Below are positions 1 to 7,692 of a stretch of DNA of 12,778 nt, in pieces. The notes under the pieces were generated by a model. That model worked only from the letters and a program-made list of their open reading frames with translations. It searched no databases and was not told where the DNA came from. The first letter of the stretch is position 1. Every line of letters begins with the position of its first letter. The position numbers were made by a program, and so were the translations under genes. Origin of the DNA: Deltaproteobacteria bacterium (lineage in GTDB: Bacteria > Desulfobacterota > Desulfobacteria > Desulfobacterales > JAUVGT01); contig JAUVGT010000096.1 of the NCBI GenBank assembly GCA_030593645.1, positions 1 through 12,778 of the forward strand. The letters run 5' to 3'.

Positions 1-1
1 G

Positions 2-145
2 AAGGAATTTACAATGAGTTTGACCAACACCTGTCTGGATTGCCATTCAAACAAGGCCGAGTTTTGCGATAGATGTCATAACTACGCCTCTGTCCGGCCT
101 TACTGCTGGGATTGCCATATTGATAACCCGAAGGAGATAAAGTAA
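2..145 (+). CDS. dsrJ: DsrJ triheme c-type cytochrome, 3' end only
   Basis: The reading frame is open from base 2 to a TAA at 143-145 and is cut by the window edge, so only the last 47 codons are visible. Within them are three CxxCH heme-attachment motifs (CLDCH, CDRCH, CWDCH) packed close together, with the linker NYASVRPYCWDCH. This is the C-terminal arrangement of DsrJ, the periplasmic triheme cytochrome of the DsrMKJOP complex of sulfur-metabolising prokaryotes. All three hemes of the family are accounted for here; the missing part would be the N-terminal signal/anchor and the first half of the domain. The stop codon shares one base with the dsrO start (TAATG), which indicates translational coupling. 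The downstream dsrO and dsrP support the call. Confidence 0.93.
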   Translation, partial: KEFTMSLTNTCLDCHSNKAEFCDRCHNYASVRPYCWDCHIDNPKEIK

Positions 146-939
146 TGAAAAGCAGCAGAAGAAACTTCTTAAAGATAGCCGGTATTTCAGCGCTTGGTTT
201 CGGGGCCGGGTCTGCGATCAATGTTTTTGCTTCAGGAGGGGGAGAAGTTAAAGGCCCGAAAATTGAAGTCAAAAAAAATCCGAACGCCCTGAAGGCCAAA
301 CAATGGGCCATGGTCATCGACACGCGGAAATTGAAAACTTCCGACGACATGAAACCGATCATTGACGCCTGCAATAAGATTCATAATGTACCGACAAAAA
401 TAGAAAATAAAAATCATGAAATAAAATGGATCTGGGAAGAAGAATATAAACACGCGTTTCCCATGAAAGCGGCACGGTTTGTCAGTGAAGAAATTGAACA
501 TAAACCGTTTCTTGTTCTATGTAATCATTGTGAAAACCCGGCATGTGTGAGAGTTTGCCCGACACAGGCTACCTTTAAAAGGGAGAGTGACGGCATTGTT
601 TTAATGGATTTTCATCGATGTATCGGCTGCAGGTTCTGTATGGCGGCCTGTCCGTTTGGTGCCAGAAGTTTTAATTACAGGGATCCGAGACCGTTTCTCA
701 CGGAAACTAACAAAGAATTTCCAACAAGAATGAAGGGCGTGGTTGAAAAATGTAATTTTTGTGCCGAACGCCTGGCGGTCGGGAAGATGCCGGCCTGTGT
801 GGAGGCTTCAAAGGGCGCGCTTGCATTTGGAGATCTGTTTGATTCCGGGTCTGAGGTTAGAAAACTGATAAAAGAAAATTACACCATTAGACGTAAACAG
901 AGTCTTGGTACCGAGCCTGCTGTTTACTACATCGTGTGA
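145..939 (+). CDS. dsrO: DsrO, Tat-exported periplasmic iron-sulfur subunit of DsrMKJOP
   Basis: 264 aa. The N terminus has a twin-arginine signal (SRRNFLK, residues 4-10) followed by a hydrophobic stretch to about residue 29, so the mature protein should be periplasmic. The body is a ferredoxin-like domain of the NrfC/PsrB type. Cys residues lie at 76; 126, 129, 134, 138; 159, 162, 165, 169; and 203, 206, 218. That is twelve, enough for three [4Fe-4S] clusters. Compared with four-cluster relatives, the first motif has lost its first three Cys (RKLKTSDDM replaces an RKCxGCxxC-type stretch) and the last motif has Ser222 where a fourth Cys usually sits. In the complex DsrO carries electrons between DsrJ and DsrP. 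The start is set by the overlap with the dsrJ stop and by GGAG at 133-136. Neighbours dsrJ and dsrP make the assignment firm. Confidence 0.95.
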   Translation: MKSSRRNFLKIAGISALGFGAGSAINVFASGGGEVKGPKIEVKKNPNALKAKQWAMVIDTRKLKTSDDMKPIIDACNKIHNVPTKIENKNHEIKWIWEEEYKHAFPMKAARFVSEEIEHKPFLVLCNHCENPACVRVCPTQATFKRESDGIVLMDFHRCIGCRFCMAACPFGARSFNYRDPRPFLTETNKEFPTRMKGVVEKCNFCAERLAVGKMPACVEASKGALAFGDLFDSGSEVRKLIKENYTIRRKQSLGTEPAVYYIV

Positions 940-946
940 GGTGGTT

Positions 947-2104
947 ATGCTTGAATTAACGTTAAAAGGCGGTAAAAAATATTATGGGTGGGTCACATTT
1001 TTGCTGGTTGTGATTGGCGCGGGTTTTCTTGTTTATTTGTATCAGCTGGACTTTGGTCTCGGTATCACGGGTTTGAGCCGGGATGTATCCTGGGGCTTTT
1101 ACATCGCCCAGCTTACTTTTTTTGTGGGGGTTGCCGCCGGGGGCGTCATGGTGGTTCTTCCCTATTATTTGCATGATTATAAAGCATTCGGCAGAATTAC
1201 AATCCTGGGTGAATTCCTGGCGATTGCGGCTCTGGTTATGTGTCTTCTGTTTGTGTTTGTGGATCTTGGGCAGCCGAGCCGGATTTTTAATGTGATGCTG
1301 TATCCCAGTCTGAATTCAGTCCTGTTCTGGGATGCCTCAGTCATTAATGGGTACATGTTTCTGAACCTCATTATCGGATGGAACGTTCTGGAAGCGGAAA
1401 GAAACAACATTCATTACCAGGCATGGCTTAAACCCCTGATCTATTTGTCCATACCATTTGCGGTCAGTATCCATACGGTTACGGCGTTTTTGTACTGCGG
1501 GCTTCCGGGAAGGGGATTCTGGATGACTGCGATCCTCGCTCCACGGTTTCTTGCGTCCGCGTTTGCGGCAGGTCCTTCCTTGCTGATCCTGATTTGTCTG
1601 ATCATTCGAAAGACAACGAATTTTGATCCGGGCAGGGAACAGATCCAGTCACTGGCCAAGATCGTTGCATACGCAATATGTATCAACCTCTTCTTTTTCT
1701 TATGTGAGGTCTTTGTTGTGTTTTACAGCCAGATTCCGGAGCATATGGACCATATTAAATACCTGTTTTTCGGGCTTCACGGGCATGGCGCCCTGGTCCC
1801 ATGGATGTGGTCATCCATGGCGTTGATGGTGGTCGGCATTATCCTTACTGTTACGCCCATGACAAGAAAGAACGAGGGCGTTCTGGCGGTGGCATGCATC
1901 GCGATATTTGCCGGCACCTGGATTGACAAGGGACTGGGTATGATTTCCGGCGGATTTGTACCTTCCGCGCTTCATCATGTAACTGAATATATCCCCACCA
2001 TTCCTGAGCTTGTCATCAGCGCTGGAGTATGGGCCATCGGTCTGCTGATCATGACTTTTCTGTTCAAGATGGCGGTATCGGTTAAGGAAGAAGTTAAGGG
2101 TTAA
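947..2104 (+). CDS. dsrP: DsrP, NrfD-family quinone-interacting membrane subunit of DsrMKJOP
   Basis: 385 aa, highly hydrophobic with roughly ten predicted membrane segments and short loops, as expected for the NrfD/PsrC family. DsrP anchors DsrO and exchanges electrons with the menaquinone pool. Family-like features are the segment WGFYIAQLTFFVGVAAGG, with small residues and Gly in the membrane, and VDLGQPSR after a later helix. I chose ATG 947 because GAGGTGG at 938-944 lies just ahead of it and the next residues (MLELTLKGGKKYYGW) are a typical cytoplasmic lead-in. A TTG at 905 in the same frame would overlap dsrO by 35 bases and adds a sequence with no support. A hairpin terminator follows, so this is probably the last gene of the dsr operon. 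Confidence 0.94.
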   Translation: MLELTLKGGKKYYGWVTFLLVVIGAGFLVYLYQLDFGLGITGLSRDVSWGFYIAQLTFFVGVAAGGVMVVLPYYLHDYKAFGRITILGEFLAIAALVMCLLFVFVDLGQPSRIFNVMLYPSLNSVLFWDASVINGYMFLNLIIGWNVLEAERNNIHYQAWLKPLIYLSIPFAVSIHTVTAFLYCGLPGRGFWMTAILAPRFLASAFAAGPSLLILICLIIRKTTNFDPGREQIQSLAKIVAYAICINLFFFLCEVFVVFYSQIPEHMDHIKYLFFGLHGHGALVPWMWSSMALMVVGIILTVTPMTRKNEGVLAVACIAIFAGTWIDKGLGMISGGFVPSALHHVTEYIPTIPELVISAGVWAIGLLIMTFLFKMAVSVKEEVKG

Positions 2105-2126
2105 GGTCTGGTATAACAGAAAAATA

Positions 2127-2169
2127 AAGGGGGTTTCATCGATTTTGTGGTGGAACCCCTTAATTTTTT
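2127..2169 (+). terminator. Rho-independent terminator after dsrP
   Basis: AAGGGG at 2127-2132 pairs with CCCCTT at 2156-2161. The stem continues with TTTC (after one bulged G) against GGAA, giving about 10 bp. It is followed by a T-rich tract (TAATTTTTT). It lies 23 bases after the dsrP stop and ahead of the rplU promoter, so it separates the two transcription units. Confidence 0.75.
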
Positions 2170-2235
2170 GATCGAGAGGCAAACATGTGTTTGAACTGAT
2201 GTATCAGACAAAATCAATCAATTCCCATATTTTTC

Positions 2236-2263
2236 TTGACAAATCTGGTGGAAAGTTTAATAT
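2236..2263 (+). promoter_or_regulatory. Sigma70-like promoter for the rplU-rpmA-obgE unit
   Basis: A perfect -35 hexamer TTGACA (2236-2241) is separated by 16 bases from TAATAT (2258-2263). The predicted start, near 2270, leaves a leader of only about 33 bases before the rplU ATG, too short for a large ribosomal-protein leader RNA. Confidence 0.65.
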
Positions 2264-2302
2264 TTAGTGTTTTTAAATGTATATGGCGAGGAGGCTAGAA
2301 AT

Positions 2303-2614
2303 ATGTACGCTGTAGTCAGTTCCGGCGGGAAACAATATAAGGTTAAAGAGGGAGATACCCTGAGATTTGAAAAAATGTCAGGGGAAATCGGCGAAAAGAT
2401 ATCTTTTGACAAGGTTCTTATGTTTTCAGATGGTGAAAATGTAAATATTGGACAGCCGCATATTGAAAATATAGCGGTAACCGGACACATTGTTGAGCAG
2501 GATAAAGCCAAAAAGATCATTGTCTTTAAATATAAGCGAAGAAAACGATATCGCCGCAAACGAGGGCATCGCCAGCAGTATACGGCGGTAAAAATAGACA
2601 CCATTAAAGTGTAA
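2303..2614 (+). CDS. rplU: 50S ribosomal protein L21
   Basis: 103 aa, exactly the usual bacterial L21 length. The N terminus MYAVVSSGGKQYKV and the basic segment FKYKRRKRYRRKRGHRQ near residues 70-90 are hallmarks of L21, which binds 23S rRNA in the large subunit. ATG 2303 is preceded by GGCGAGGAGG (2285-2294). An upstream in-frame start at 2267 would add 12 residues not found in the family and would leave no room for the promoter. rpmA follows after 18 bases, the standard L21-L27 pairing. Confidence 0.97.
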   Translation: MYAVVSSGGKQYKVKEGDTLRFEKMSGEIGEKISFDKVLMFSDGENVNIGQPHIENIAVTGHIVEQDKAKKIIVFKYKRRKRYRRKRGHRQQYTAVKIDTIKV

Positions 2615-2632
2615 TGTCAGGGAGAATGAATA

Positions 2633-2887
2633 ATGTCACATAAAAAAGCAGCCGGAAGCTCAAGAAACGGTCGCGACAGTAACGGACAGAGGCGCGGTGT
2701 AAAGATATTTGCCGGTCAGAAAGTAAAGGCCGGGAACATACTGGTGCGACAGGTCGGAACACGGATTCATCCGGGTGATAATGTGGGAATGGGCAAAGAT
2801 TATACTCTTTTTGCCAAGATTGACGGTGTTGTGAAATACGGGCGGTCGGGTCGTACTCGTAAATTAGCGAGTGTTCATGCGGCGTGA
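2633..2887 (+). CDS. rpmA: 50S ribosomal protein L27
   Basis: 84 aa, normal for L27. The N terminus MSHKKAAGSSRNGRDSNGQR is the flexible tail that reaches the peptidyl-transferase centre. It carries no cleavable N-terminal extension of the kind seen in Firmicutes. The core RGVKIFAGQKV and GTRIHPGDNVGMGKD is typical. AGGGAGAA (2618-2625) serves as ribosome-binding site. The stop codon overlaps the obgE start as GTGA, so obgE translation is probably coupled to rpmA. Confidence 0.97.
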   Translation: MSHKKAAGSSRNGRDSNGQRRGVKIFAGQKVKAGNILVRQVGTRIHPGDNVGMGKDYTLFAKIDGVVKYGRSGRTRKLASVHAA

Positions 2888-3888
2888 AGTTCGTTGACGA
2901 AGCAGTCATCACTGTTCAGTCCGGGAATGGGGGCCGCGGATGCGTGAGTTTCCGGCGTGAAAAATTTATACCCCGGGGTGGACCGGACGGAGGAGATGGC
3001 GGTACAGGTGCCGATGTCATTCTAGTGGCATCATTGAAAAAACGAACGTTGTATCAGTTCAGATATCGTAAAATATTCAGGGCCGAAAACGGCAGGCAGG
3101 GGCTGGGAAGGAATAAGACGGGAAAAAGCGGTCAGGACCTTCTTATTGAAATTCCTGTCGGATCAGTTGTAACGGATGCAAATACCGGGCGGATCATCAA
3201 AGACTTTGCCACTCCCGGAGAAAAATATGTCTTGGCAAAAGGCGGTCGTGGCGGACAGGGTAACGCCCGATTTAAGACTTCAAAAAACCGGACACCCCGT
3301 TTTGCCCAGCCCGGTGAACCGGGCATCACCTTGAAACTTAACCTGGAATTAAAACTTCTTGCCGATGTCGGCATCATTTGCATGCCAAATGCCGGAAAAT
3401 CCACACTAATCAGTGCCGTCTCCTCAGCAAGCCCCAAAATTGCTGATTATCCCTTCACCACCCTTTCACCGAACCTTGGTGTTGTCCATACCGATTGGAC
3501 AGAACCTTTTCTAATCGCTGATATCCCGGGTCTGATTGCCGGAGCTCACCAGGGTGTGGGGCTTGGGATCAAGTTTCTGCGGCATATAGAGAGGACGCAG
3601 GTACTTATTCACATGATAGATATTTCATCTATTGACTTTGATCATCCCCTGGATCACTATGAAACCATAAATCGGGAACTTGAAATGTATGACAAAAAAC
3701 TCATGCAGAAACCGCAGCTTTTGGTTTTAAATAAAATAGATCTGCCGGACGCTGACGAAAAGGCTGAGAAATTTCAAGAGGCAGCAGATGATAAGGATAT
3801 TATCATGATTTCTGCCCTGGAAGGGATCGGTTTGAAAAATCTAAAATCCCGAATTGTTAACCTGCTGGAAAGTTCCCAAACTAATTGA
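2884..3888 (+). CDS. obgE: Obg-family GTPase involved in ribosome assembly
   Basis: 334 aa, two domains. Residues 1-158 are the glycine-rich Obg fold (GNGGRGCVSFRREKF, PRGGPDGGDGG, KGGRGGQGNARF). Residues 159-334 are the GTPase: P-loop PNAGKST (168-174), switch region TTLSPNLGV (about 192-200), DIPG (213-216), NKID (283-286) and SAL (310-312). Obg proteins bind the large ribosomal subunit and (p)ppGpp and act late in 50S maturation. This version is short and has no C-terminal OCT domain. The start is GTG 2884, overlapping the rpmA stop by four bases; no ATG lies near the conserved N terminus MKFVDEAVI. The gene order rplU-rpmA-obgE is very widely conserved. Confidence 0.96.
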   Translation: MKFVDEAVITVQSGNGGRGCVSFRREKFIPRGGPDGGDGGTGADVILVASLKKRTLYQFRYRKIFRAENGRQGLGRNKTGKSGQDLLIEIPVGSVVTDANTGRIIKDFATPGEKYVLAKGGRGGQGNARFKTSKNRTPRFAQPGEPGITLKLNLELKLLADVGIICMPNAGKSTLISAVSSASPKIADYPFTTLSPNLGVVHTDWTEPFLIADIPGLIAGAHQGVGLGIKFLRHIERTQVLIHMIDISSIDFDHPLDHYETINRELEMYDKKLMQKPQLLVLNKIDLPDADEKAEKFQEAADDKDIIMISALEGIGLKNLKSRIVNLLESSQTN

Positions 3889-4028
3889 CATAACATTTTC
3901 GGTATATCGCGAGAATTACAGGGTGTACAATAATATCAGGCACTTTGCTAAATCTCCCCAAGGGGGCATCCACCGTCGCCTATCTATGGCGGGCAGGCCT
4001 CCGGATATCTATTTATGAAAAGGTAAAC
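3889..4028. other. Gene-free gap between obgE and nadD with repeat-like GC-rich core
   Basis: No open frame with a start and ribosome-binding site is present. The middle (about 3953-4004) is GC-rich compared with its flanks. It contains CCCC-AA-GGGG and a small hairpin CGCC-TATCTAT-GGCG (3977-3991). It looks like a fragment of an intergenic repeat, but only one copy is in the window. Confidence 0.4.
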
Positions 4029-4679
4029 ATGCGCATAGGATTGTTTGGCGGAACATTTAATCCGATCCATCGGGGTCACCTGCAGTGTTCCCTTGAGGTT
4101 AAGAATGGGTTTTCATTGGATGAAATATATATTATCCCGTCTGCCATCCCACCGCACAAGGGTATGGAAGACATGGTCAGCGCTAAAAATCGTCTTGAAA
4201 TGATCGAGTTGGCTGTATCAGAGTATCCGGGGTATATTGTCTGTGATGTCGAACTCAAACGCACAGGGCTTTCCTATACGATCGATACGGTAAATCATCT
4301 GATATCAAATGCTTCCGGGAACCTTGAACTGGTTATGATTATAGGTATTGATGCGGTTTTGGAGATACACACATGGAAATCATATATGAGCTTTTTCAAA
4401 CGGCTGCCGCTTATTGTAATGGCCCGGCCCGGCAGAAAAGGACATCGGGAAATATTGGGGGACTACCTCAGGGCACAGATCTCCGTGGAATATAAATTTT
4501 CTGTCGGGGATAAGGCCTTTGTGCATCACACCAAAAAACCGGTTTATTTGCATAACGGTTCGCTGATGGATATATCATCTTCCAGGGTTCGGGAGATGAT
4601 TAAACAGGGCCGGTCGGTTAAAAATCTTGTACCGCTGGCAGTTGATGAGTATATCGAAAAAAAGGGACTTTATAAATGA
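4029..4679 (+). CDS. nadD: Nicotinate-nucleotide adenylyltransferase
   Basis: 216 aa. NadD joins nicotinate mononucleotide and ATP to give deamido-NAD in NAD synthesis. The nucleotidyltransferase signature GGTFNPIHRGH (residues 7-17) holds the HxGH site. PPHK (41-44) is the substrate-binding loop and ISSSRVRE (182-189) is the second nucleotide motif (SSTxIR-like). ATG 4029 is chosen because the conserved strand MRIGLFGG must be at the N terminus. A TTG at 3945 would add 28 unrelated residues encoded by the repeat-like gap. AGGTAAAC precedes the start, giving only a weak ribosome-binding site. The stop overlaps the rsfS start as ATGA. Confidence 0.95.
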   Translation: MRIGLFGGTFNPIHRGHLQCSLEVKNGFSLDEIYIIPSAIPPHKGMEDMVSAKNRLEMIELAVSEYPGYIVCDVELKRTGLSYTIDTVNHLISNASGNLELVMIIGIDAVLEIHTWKSYMSFFKRLPLIVMARPGRKGHREILGDYLRAQISVEYKFSVGDKAFVHHTKKPVYLHNGSLMDISSSRVREMIKQGRSVKNLVPLAVDEYIEKKGLYK

Positions 4680-5098
4680 CACAATCATTGAACAATTCAA
4701 TAGATCTATATGTTAATGCCGTATTGGGCAAAAAAGCGATTGGACTCGTTATCCTCGATATCCGGGATCTGACCTCTGTCGCGGATATAACTATTATTTG
4801 CAGCGGACGTTCCAACAGACAGGTTTCAGCTATTGCGAATTATATTCAAACGGATCTTAAAAAACATAAAAAAAGACCGTTGTGCGTGGAAGGGCTCAAG
4901 GAGGGGCACTGGGTTCTGATGGATTACGGCCATGTGATTATTCATGTTTTTTATGAACCCATACGGCAATTTTATGATCTGGAAGGGCTTTGGGCTGACG
5001 CCGAAAGAATAAAAACGAAAAGCCTGATTGAATATGAAGCCATGATTGAAGGAGAAGCGGAAGATAACACGGAAATGAATGATGATGATTTTGAGTAA
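4676..5098 (+). CDS. rsfS: Ribosomal silencing factor RsfS (Iojap/DUF143)
   Basis: 140 aa. RsfS binds L14 on the 50S subunit and blocks subunit joining under starvation. Recognisable segments are ADITIICSGRSNRQV (36-50), EGLKEGHWVLMDYGHVIIHVF (about 72-92) and YDLEGLW (100-106). The C-terminal tail (about 125-140) is strongly acidic, with an EDNTEMNDDDFE ending, and extends beyond the usual core. The start overlaps the nadD stop by ATGA, and nadD-rsfS is a common pair. gpmI follows after 26 bases. Confidence 0.95.
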   Translation: MTQSLNNSIDLYVNAVLGKKAIGLVILDIRDLTSVADITIICSGRSNRQVSAIANYIQTDLKKHKKRPLCVEGLKEGHWVLMDYGHVIIHVFYEPIRQFYDLEGLWADAERIKTKSLIEYEAMIEGEAEDNTEMNDDDFE

Positions 5099-5124
5099 AA
5101 GAGGTTTGAAAAAGGAGACTACAG

Positions 5125-6669
5125 ATGAATACACCCAAACCCTGTTTGCTGATGATTTTGGACGGATGGGGTATTAATCCGGACACGTTCGGGAACGCCT
5201 TTCGGCTGGCTGATACACCAATATTGGATGGCCTTAAAGAAAGATATCCAAATACGAGACTGTTATGTTCAGGTGATGATGTCGGCCTTCCCCCCGGGAT
5301 TATGGGTAATTCGGAAGTGGGACATTTGAATTTGGGTGCGGGTCGGGTTGTATTTCAGGATCTTCTGAGAATTGATCAGGCAATTCAGGATGGCGCGTTT
5401 TTCAAAAATGACGTATTCGGATCGGTTCTTTCAAAAATAAAACAAAACAAAAGTTCCCTGCATCTTATGGGACTGGTTTCAGATGGGGGTGTTCACAGTC
5501 AGCTCAACCATCTCTTTGCGCTGCTTGATATGGCCAAAAAAATGGGGGTGGATAAAGTCTTTGTTCATGCCATATTAGATGGCCGGGATACTCCCCCGGA
5601 TGGTGGAATAGATTACCTGCAGATGCTTGAACACCATATGGAAGAAAATAAATCCGGGCAAATCGCGTCCATATGCGGTCGATTTTTCGCGATGGATCGG
5701 GATAAAAGATGGGACCGTGTGGAAAAAGCCTATCGTCTTTTTGTGCTTGGCAAAGGTGTAAAAGAGACTGATCCTGTAACGGCTGTGAAAAAATCCTATG
5801 AGCAGGGGGATACTGATGAATTTGTGAAACCAGTGGTGATAGTGAATGCGAACGGAAAACCGCGCGCTACAGTCAAAGACAAAGATGGCATCATTTTTTT
5901 TAACTTCAGGGCGGACCGTGCCCGGGAAATCACAAGCGCCCTGATCGATCCTGATTTTGAATTTTTTAAAAGGGATATTTTTCCTGACATTTGTGAATTT
6001 GTCTGTATGGCGCTCTATGATGAAAAATACACCCTTCCCATTGCATTTCCAGCGACTCACCTTGAAGAAATCCTCGGTGAGGTGGTCAGTAGAAACGGCC
6101 TAAAACAGCTTAGAATTGCGGAGACCGAAAAATATGCCCATGTAACCTATTTTTTTAACGGCGGTGAAGAAAAGCCGTTTCCAAACGAAGACAGATGCCT
6201 GATTCAATCACCGCGTGATATTCCAACATACGATTATAAGCCTGAAATGAGTGCCTTTCAGGTAACCGATGAAGTGATTAAAAGAATCAATTCGGGAGAG
6301 TATGATTTTATTGTGTTAAACTTTGCGAACATGGACATGGTCGGGCATACCGGTGTTCTCAAAGCCGCCATCAAAGCCTGTGAAACCGTTGATCAATGTG
6401 TCGGGAAAATAATTAAGTTGTTGATGAAACAGGGCGGTACCGCGTTAATCACAGCGGATCACGGGAATTCGGAAAAGATGCTGGATGAAAACGGGCATGT
6501 CCATACGGCCCATACCCTTAATCCTGTTCCACTGATCCTGGTTGATGATAACCGAAAAAAAGAGAGGCTCAAAACCGGGCGTCTTGCGGATATTGCACCA
6601 ACAATTCTGCATCTCCTGGGCATTGATAAACCTGAACAGATGACAGGGAACTCATTAATAGATCGCTGA
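5125..6669 (+). CDS. gpmI: 2,3-bisphosphoglycerate-independent phosphoglycerate mutase
   Basis: 514 aa, the normal length of iPGM, which interconverts 3- and 2-phosphoglycerate in the cytosol using two metal ions. Motifs are MILDGWG with Asp13, GNSEVGHLNLGAGR with the phospho-acceptor Ser63, ILDGRDTPP, the NFRADRAREI segment, MDMVGHTG (near residue 405), ADHGNSE (near 445) and HTAHT (near 460). Together they form the alkaline-phosphatase-like metal sites plus the inserted transferase domain. AAAAGGAGA at 5110-5118 precedes the ATG. The gene probably belongs to the same unit as nadD and rsfS. No terminator is visible in the 76 bases after it. Confidence 0.97.
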   Translation: MNTPKPCLLMILDGWGINPDTFGNAFRLADTPILDGLKERYPNTRLLCSGDDVGLPPGIMGNSEVGHLNLGAGRVVFQDLLRIDQAIQDGAFFKNDVFGSVLSKIKQNKSSLHLMGLVSDGGVHSQLNHLFALLDMAKKMGVDKVFVHAILDGRDTPPDGGIDYLQMLEHHMEENKSGQIASICGRFFAMDRDKRWDRVEKAYRLFVLGKGVKETDPVTAVKKSYEQGDTDEFVKPVVIVNANGKPRATVKDKDGIIFFNFRADRAREITSALIDPDFEFFKRDIFPDICEFVCMALYDEKYTLPIAFPATHLEEILGEVVSRNGLKQLRIAETEKYAHVTYFFNGGEEKPFPNEDRCLIQSPRDIPTYDYKPEMSAFQVTDEVIKRINSGEYDFIVLNFANMDMVGHTGVLKAAIKACETVDQCVGKIIKLLMKQGGTALITADHGNSEKMLDENGHVHTAHTLNPVPLILVDDNRKKERLKTGRLADIAPTILHLLGIDKPEQMTGNSLIDR

Positions 6670-6745
6670 ATTTATTATATACTGTATACCGATTGGAAAA
6701 AACAATAATACTGACAAAACGAATCATTAAAAGTGGATATAGAAT

Positions 6746-7249
6746 ATGAATAGACTGTTTATCTTCATGGTTTTTTGTATGTCACTTCTCATCGCACCAT
6801 TATCTCTTGTCGCACAAAATAATTTTTCAAAAACAGGTTATCATATTACTGCGGTCACATGGGAAATCGATAACGCGAATCGGATAATAACGATGAACGA
6901 AAATGTAATTGTAAAAAATGATATTTTTACAATTAGCTGTGACAATATGGTTATTAGATACAGTGGAACAGATGATCATAAGGAAAATAATGATATTTTT
7001 TCTATGATAGAAACGATAATTGCCACGAATCATGTAAAAATAAAACACATAAATGGCGATACGGCAACGGCGGAAAGAGCAGAGTTTCATCAGGATGAAA
7101 ATGTGATCATTCTAACCGGAAATGCTGTACTGACAAGAGCTAAATCGGTGATCAAATCTAATAAAATTACCTATTTTCTAAATGAAGACAAAACCCTTCT
7201 AAAAGGATCGAAAAAAAAACCTGTTGAAGGGACGGCTATTTCGGAATAA
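6746..7249 (+). CDS. LptA/OstA-like exported protein
   Basis: 167 aa. Residues 1-23 form a signal peptide with a cleavage-type end LSLVA-Q. The mature part has the repeating short beta-strand pattern of the OstA (LptA) fold: VTWEIDNANRIITMNENVIV, FTISCDNMVIRYSG, GDTATAERAEF (104-114) and VIILTGNAVLTRAKSVIKSNKITYFL. LptA carries lipopolysaccharide across the periplasm between LptC and LptD. Length fits a single-domain LptA. However, lptB and lptC are not adjacent: gpmI is upstream and an unrecognised gene is downstream. It may therefore be the true LptA in a rearranged locus or a paralogue. AGTGGA (6731-6736) is a modest ribosome-binding site. The gene is more AT-rich than the block before it. 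Confidence 0.75.
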   Translation: MNRLFIFMVFCMSLLIAPLSLVAQNNFSKTGYHITAVTWEIDNANRIITMNENVIVKNDIFTISCDNMVIRYSGTDDHKENNDIFSMIETIIATNHVKIKHINGDTATAERAEFHQDENVIILTGNAVLTRAKSVIKSNKITYFLNEDKTLLKGSKKKPVEGTAISE

Positions 7250-7329
7250 TCGGATTTATAAAATAGAAAATTAAAGAAATCAATTTTAAAAAATCTATTA
7301 ACATATGGGGATGGGATACGGGAGGTCAT

Positions 7330-7692
7330 ATGAGCAAAGATATCATGGCAGCAATTTCTGTAATGGCTTATGGTTATCATGTGAACGTATTGATAAACGA
7401 AATTGATGTGGGGATAAAGGGCGGCAAGTCAGAATCGCTGAGATTGTTCAGCAAAGAACATTCCATGCTTTCGGATCTTCCGGAGAATATGAAAAAACTG
7501 GCATGCCTGCAGCCGGGAGACAATGAAATTAAAATTGAATATAAAAGAATCATAGGGGAAACTTCCACTGGCATGACTGTGGAACTAAGGTCCGAAGAGC
7601 AATTTGACAATGATGAGTTTCTTGTAAATTACAGGACGGAACCGGATGACACAAACGGGGCGGCAAATGTTATTGAAAAATTTATACTGTAG
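7330..7692 (+). CDS. Unrecognised 120-aa protein
   Basis: I do not recognise this protein. ATG 7330 has a strong ribosome-binding site, GGGAGG at 7319-7324. There is no signal peptide, clear membrane segment or Cys pair. The first 30 residues (AAISVMAYGYHVNVLINEIDVGIKG) and the centre (PGDNEIKIEYKRI, GMTVELRSEEQF) alternate hydrophobic and polar residues, suggesting a small beta-rich fold. The second half is acidic. It follows the LptA-like gene after 80 AT-rich bases and points the same way, so it could be co-transcribed. The good Shine-Dalgarno and protein-like composition support it being real; function is unknown. Confidence 0.6.
   Translation: MSKDIMAAISVMAYGYHVNVLINEIDVGIKGGKSESLRLFSKEHSMLSDLPENMKKLACLQPGDNEIKIEYKRIIGETSTGMTVELRSEEQFDNDEFLVNYRTEPDDTNGAANVIEKFIL

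Noticed and set aside
9..374. 121-codon open frame on the minus strand at the window start
   Set aside because: It is antisense to the heme-motif-bearing dsrJ tail and to the start of dsrO.
1811..2182. 123-codon open frame on the minus strand over the end of dsrP
   Set aside because: It is antisense to a certain gene and runs through the terminator hairpin, with no family features.
2267..2302. Earlier in-frame start for rplU
   Set aside because: It would add residues absent from L21 and would start almost at the predicted transcription start; ATG 2303 has the better Shine-Dalgarno.
5575..6060. 161-codon open frame on the minus strand
   Set aside because: It lies wholly antisense to gpmI, whose motifs are intact. 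The translation is rich in His/Phe/Ile without family features.
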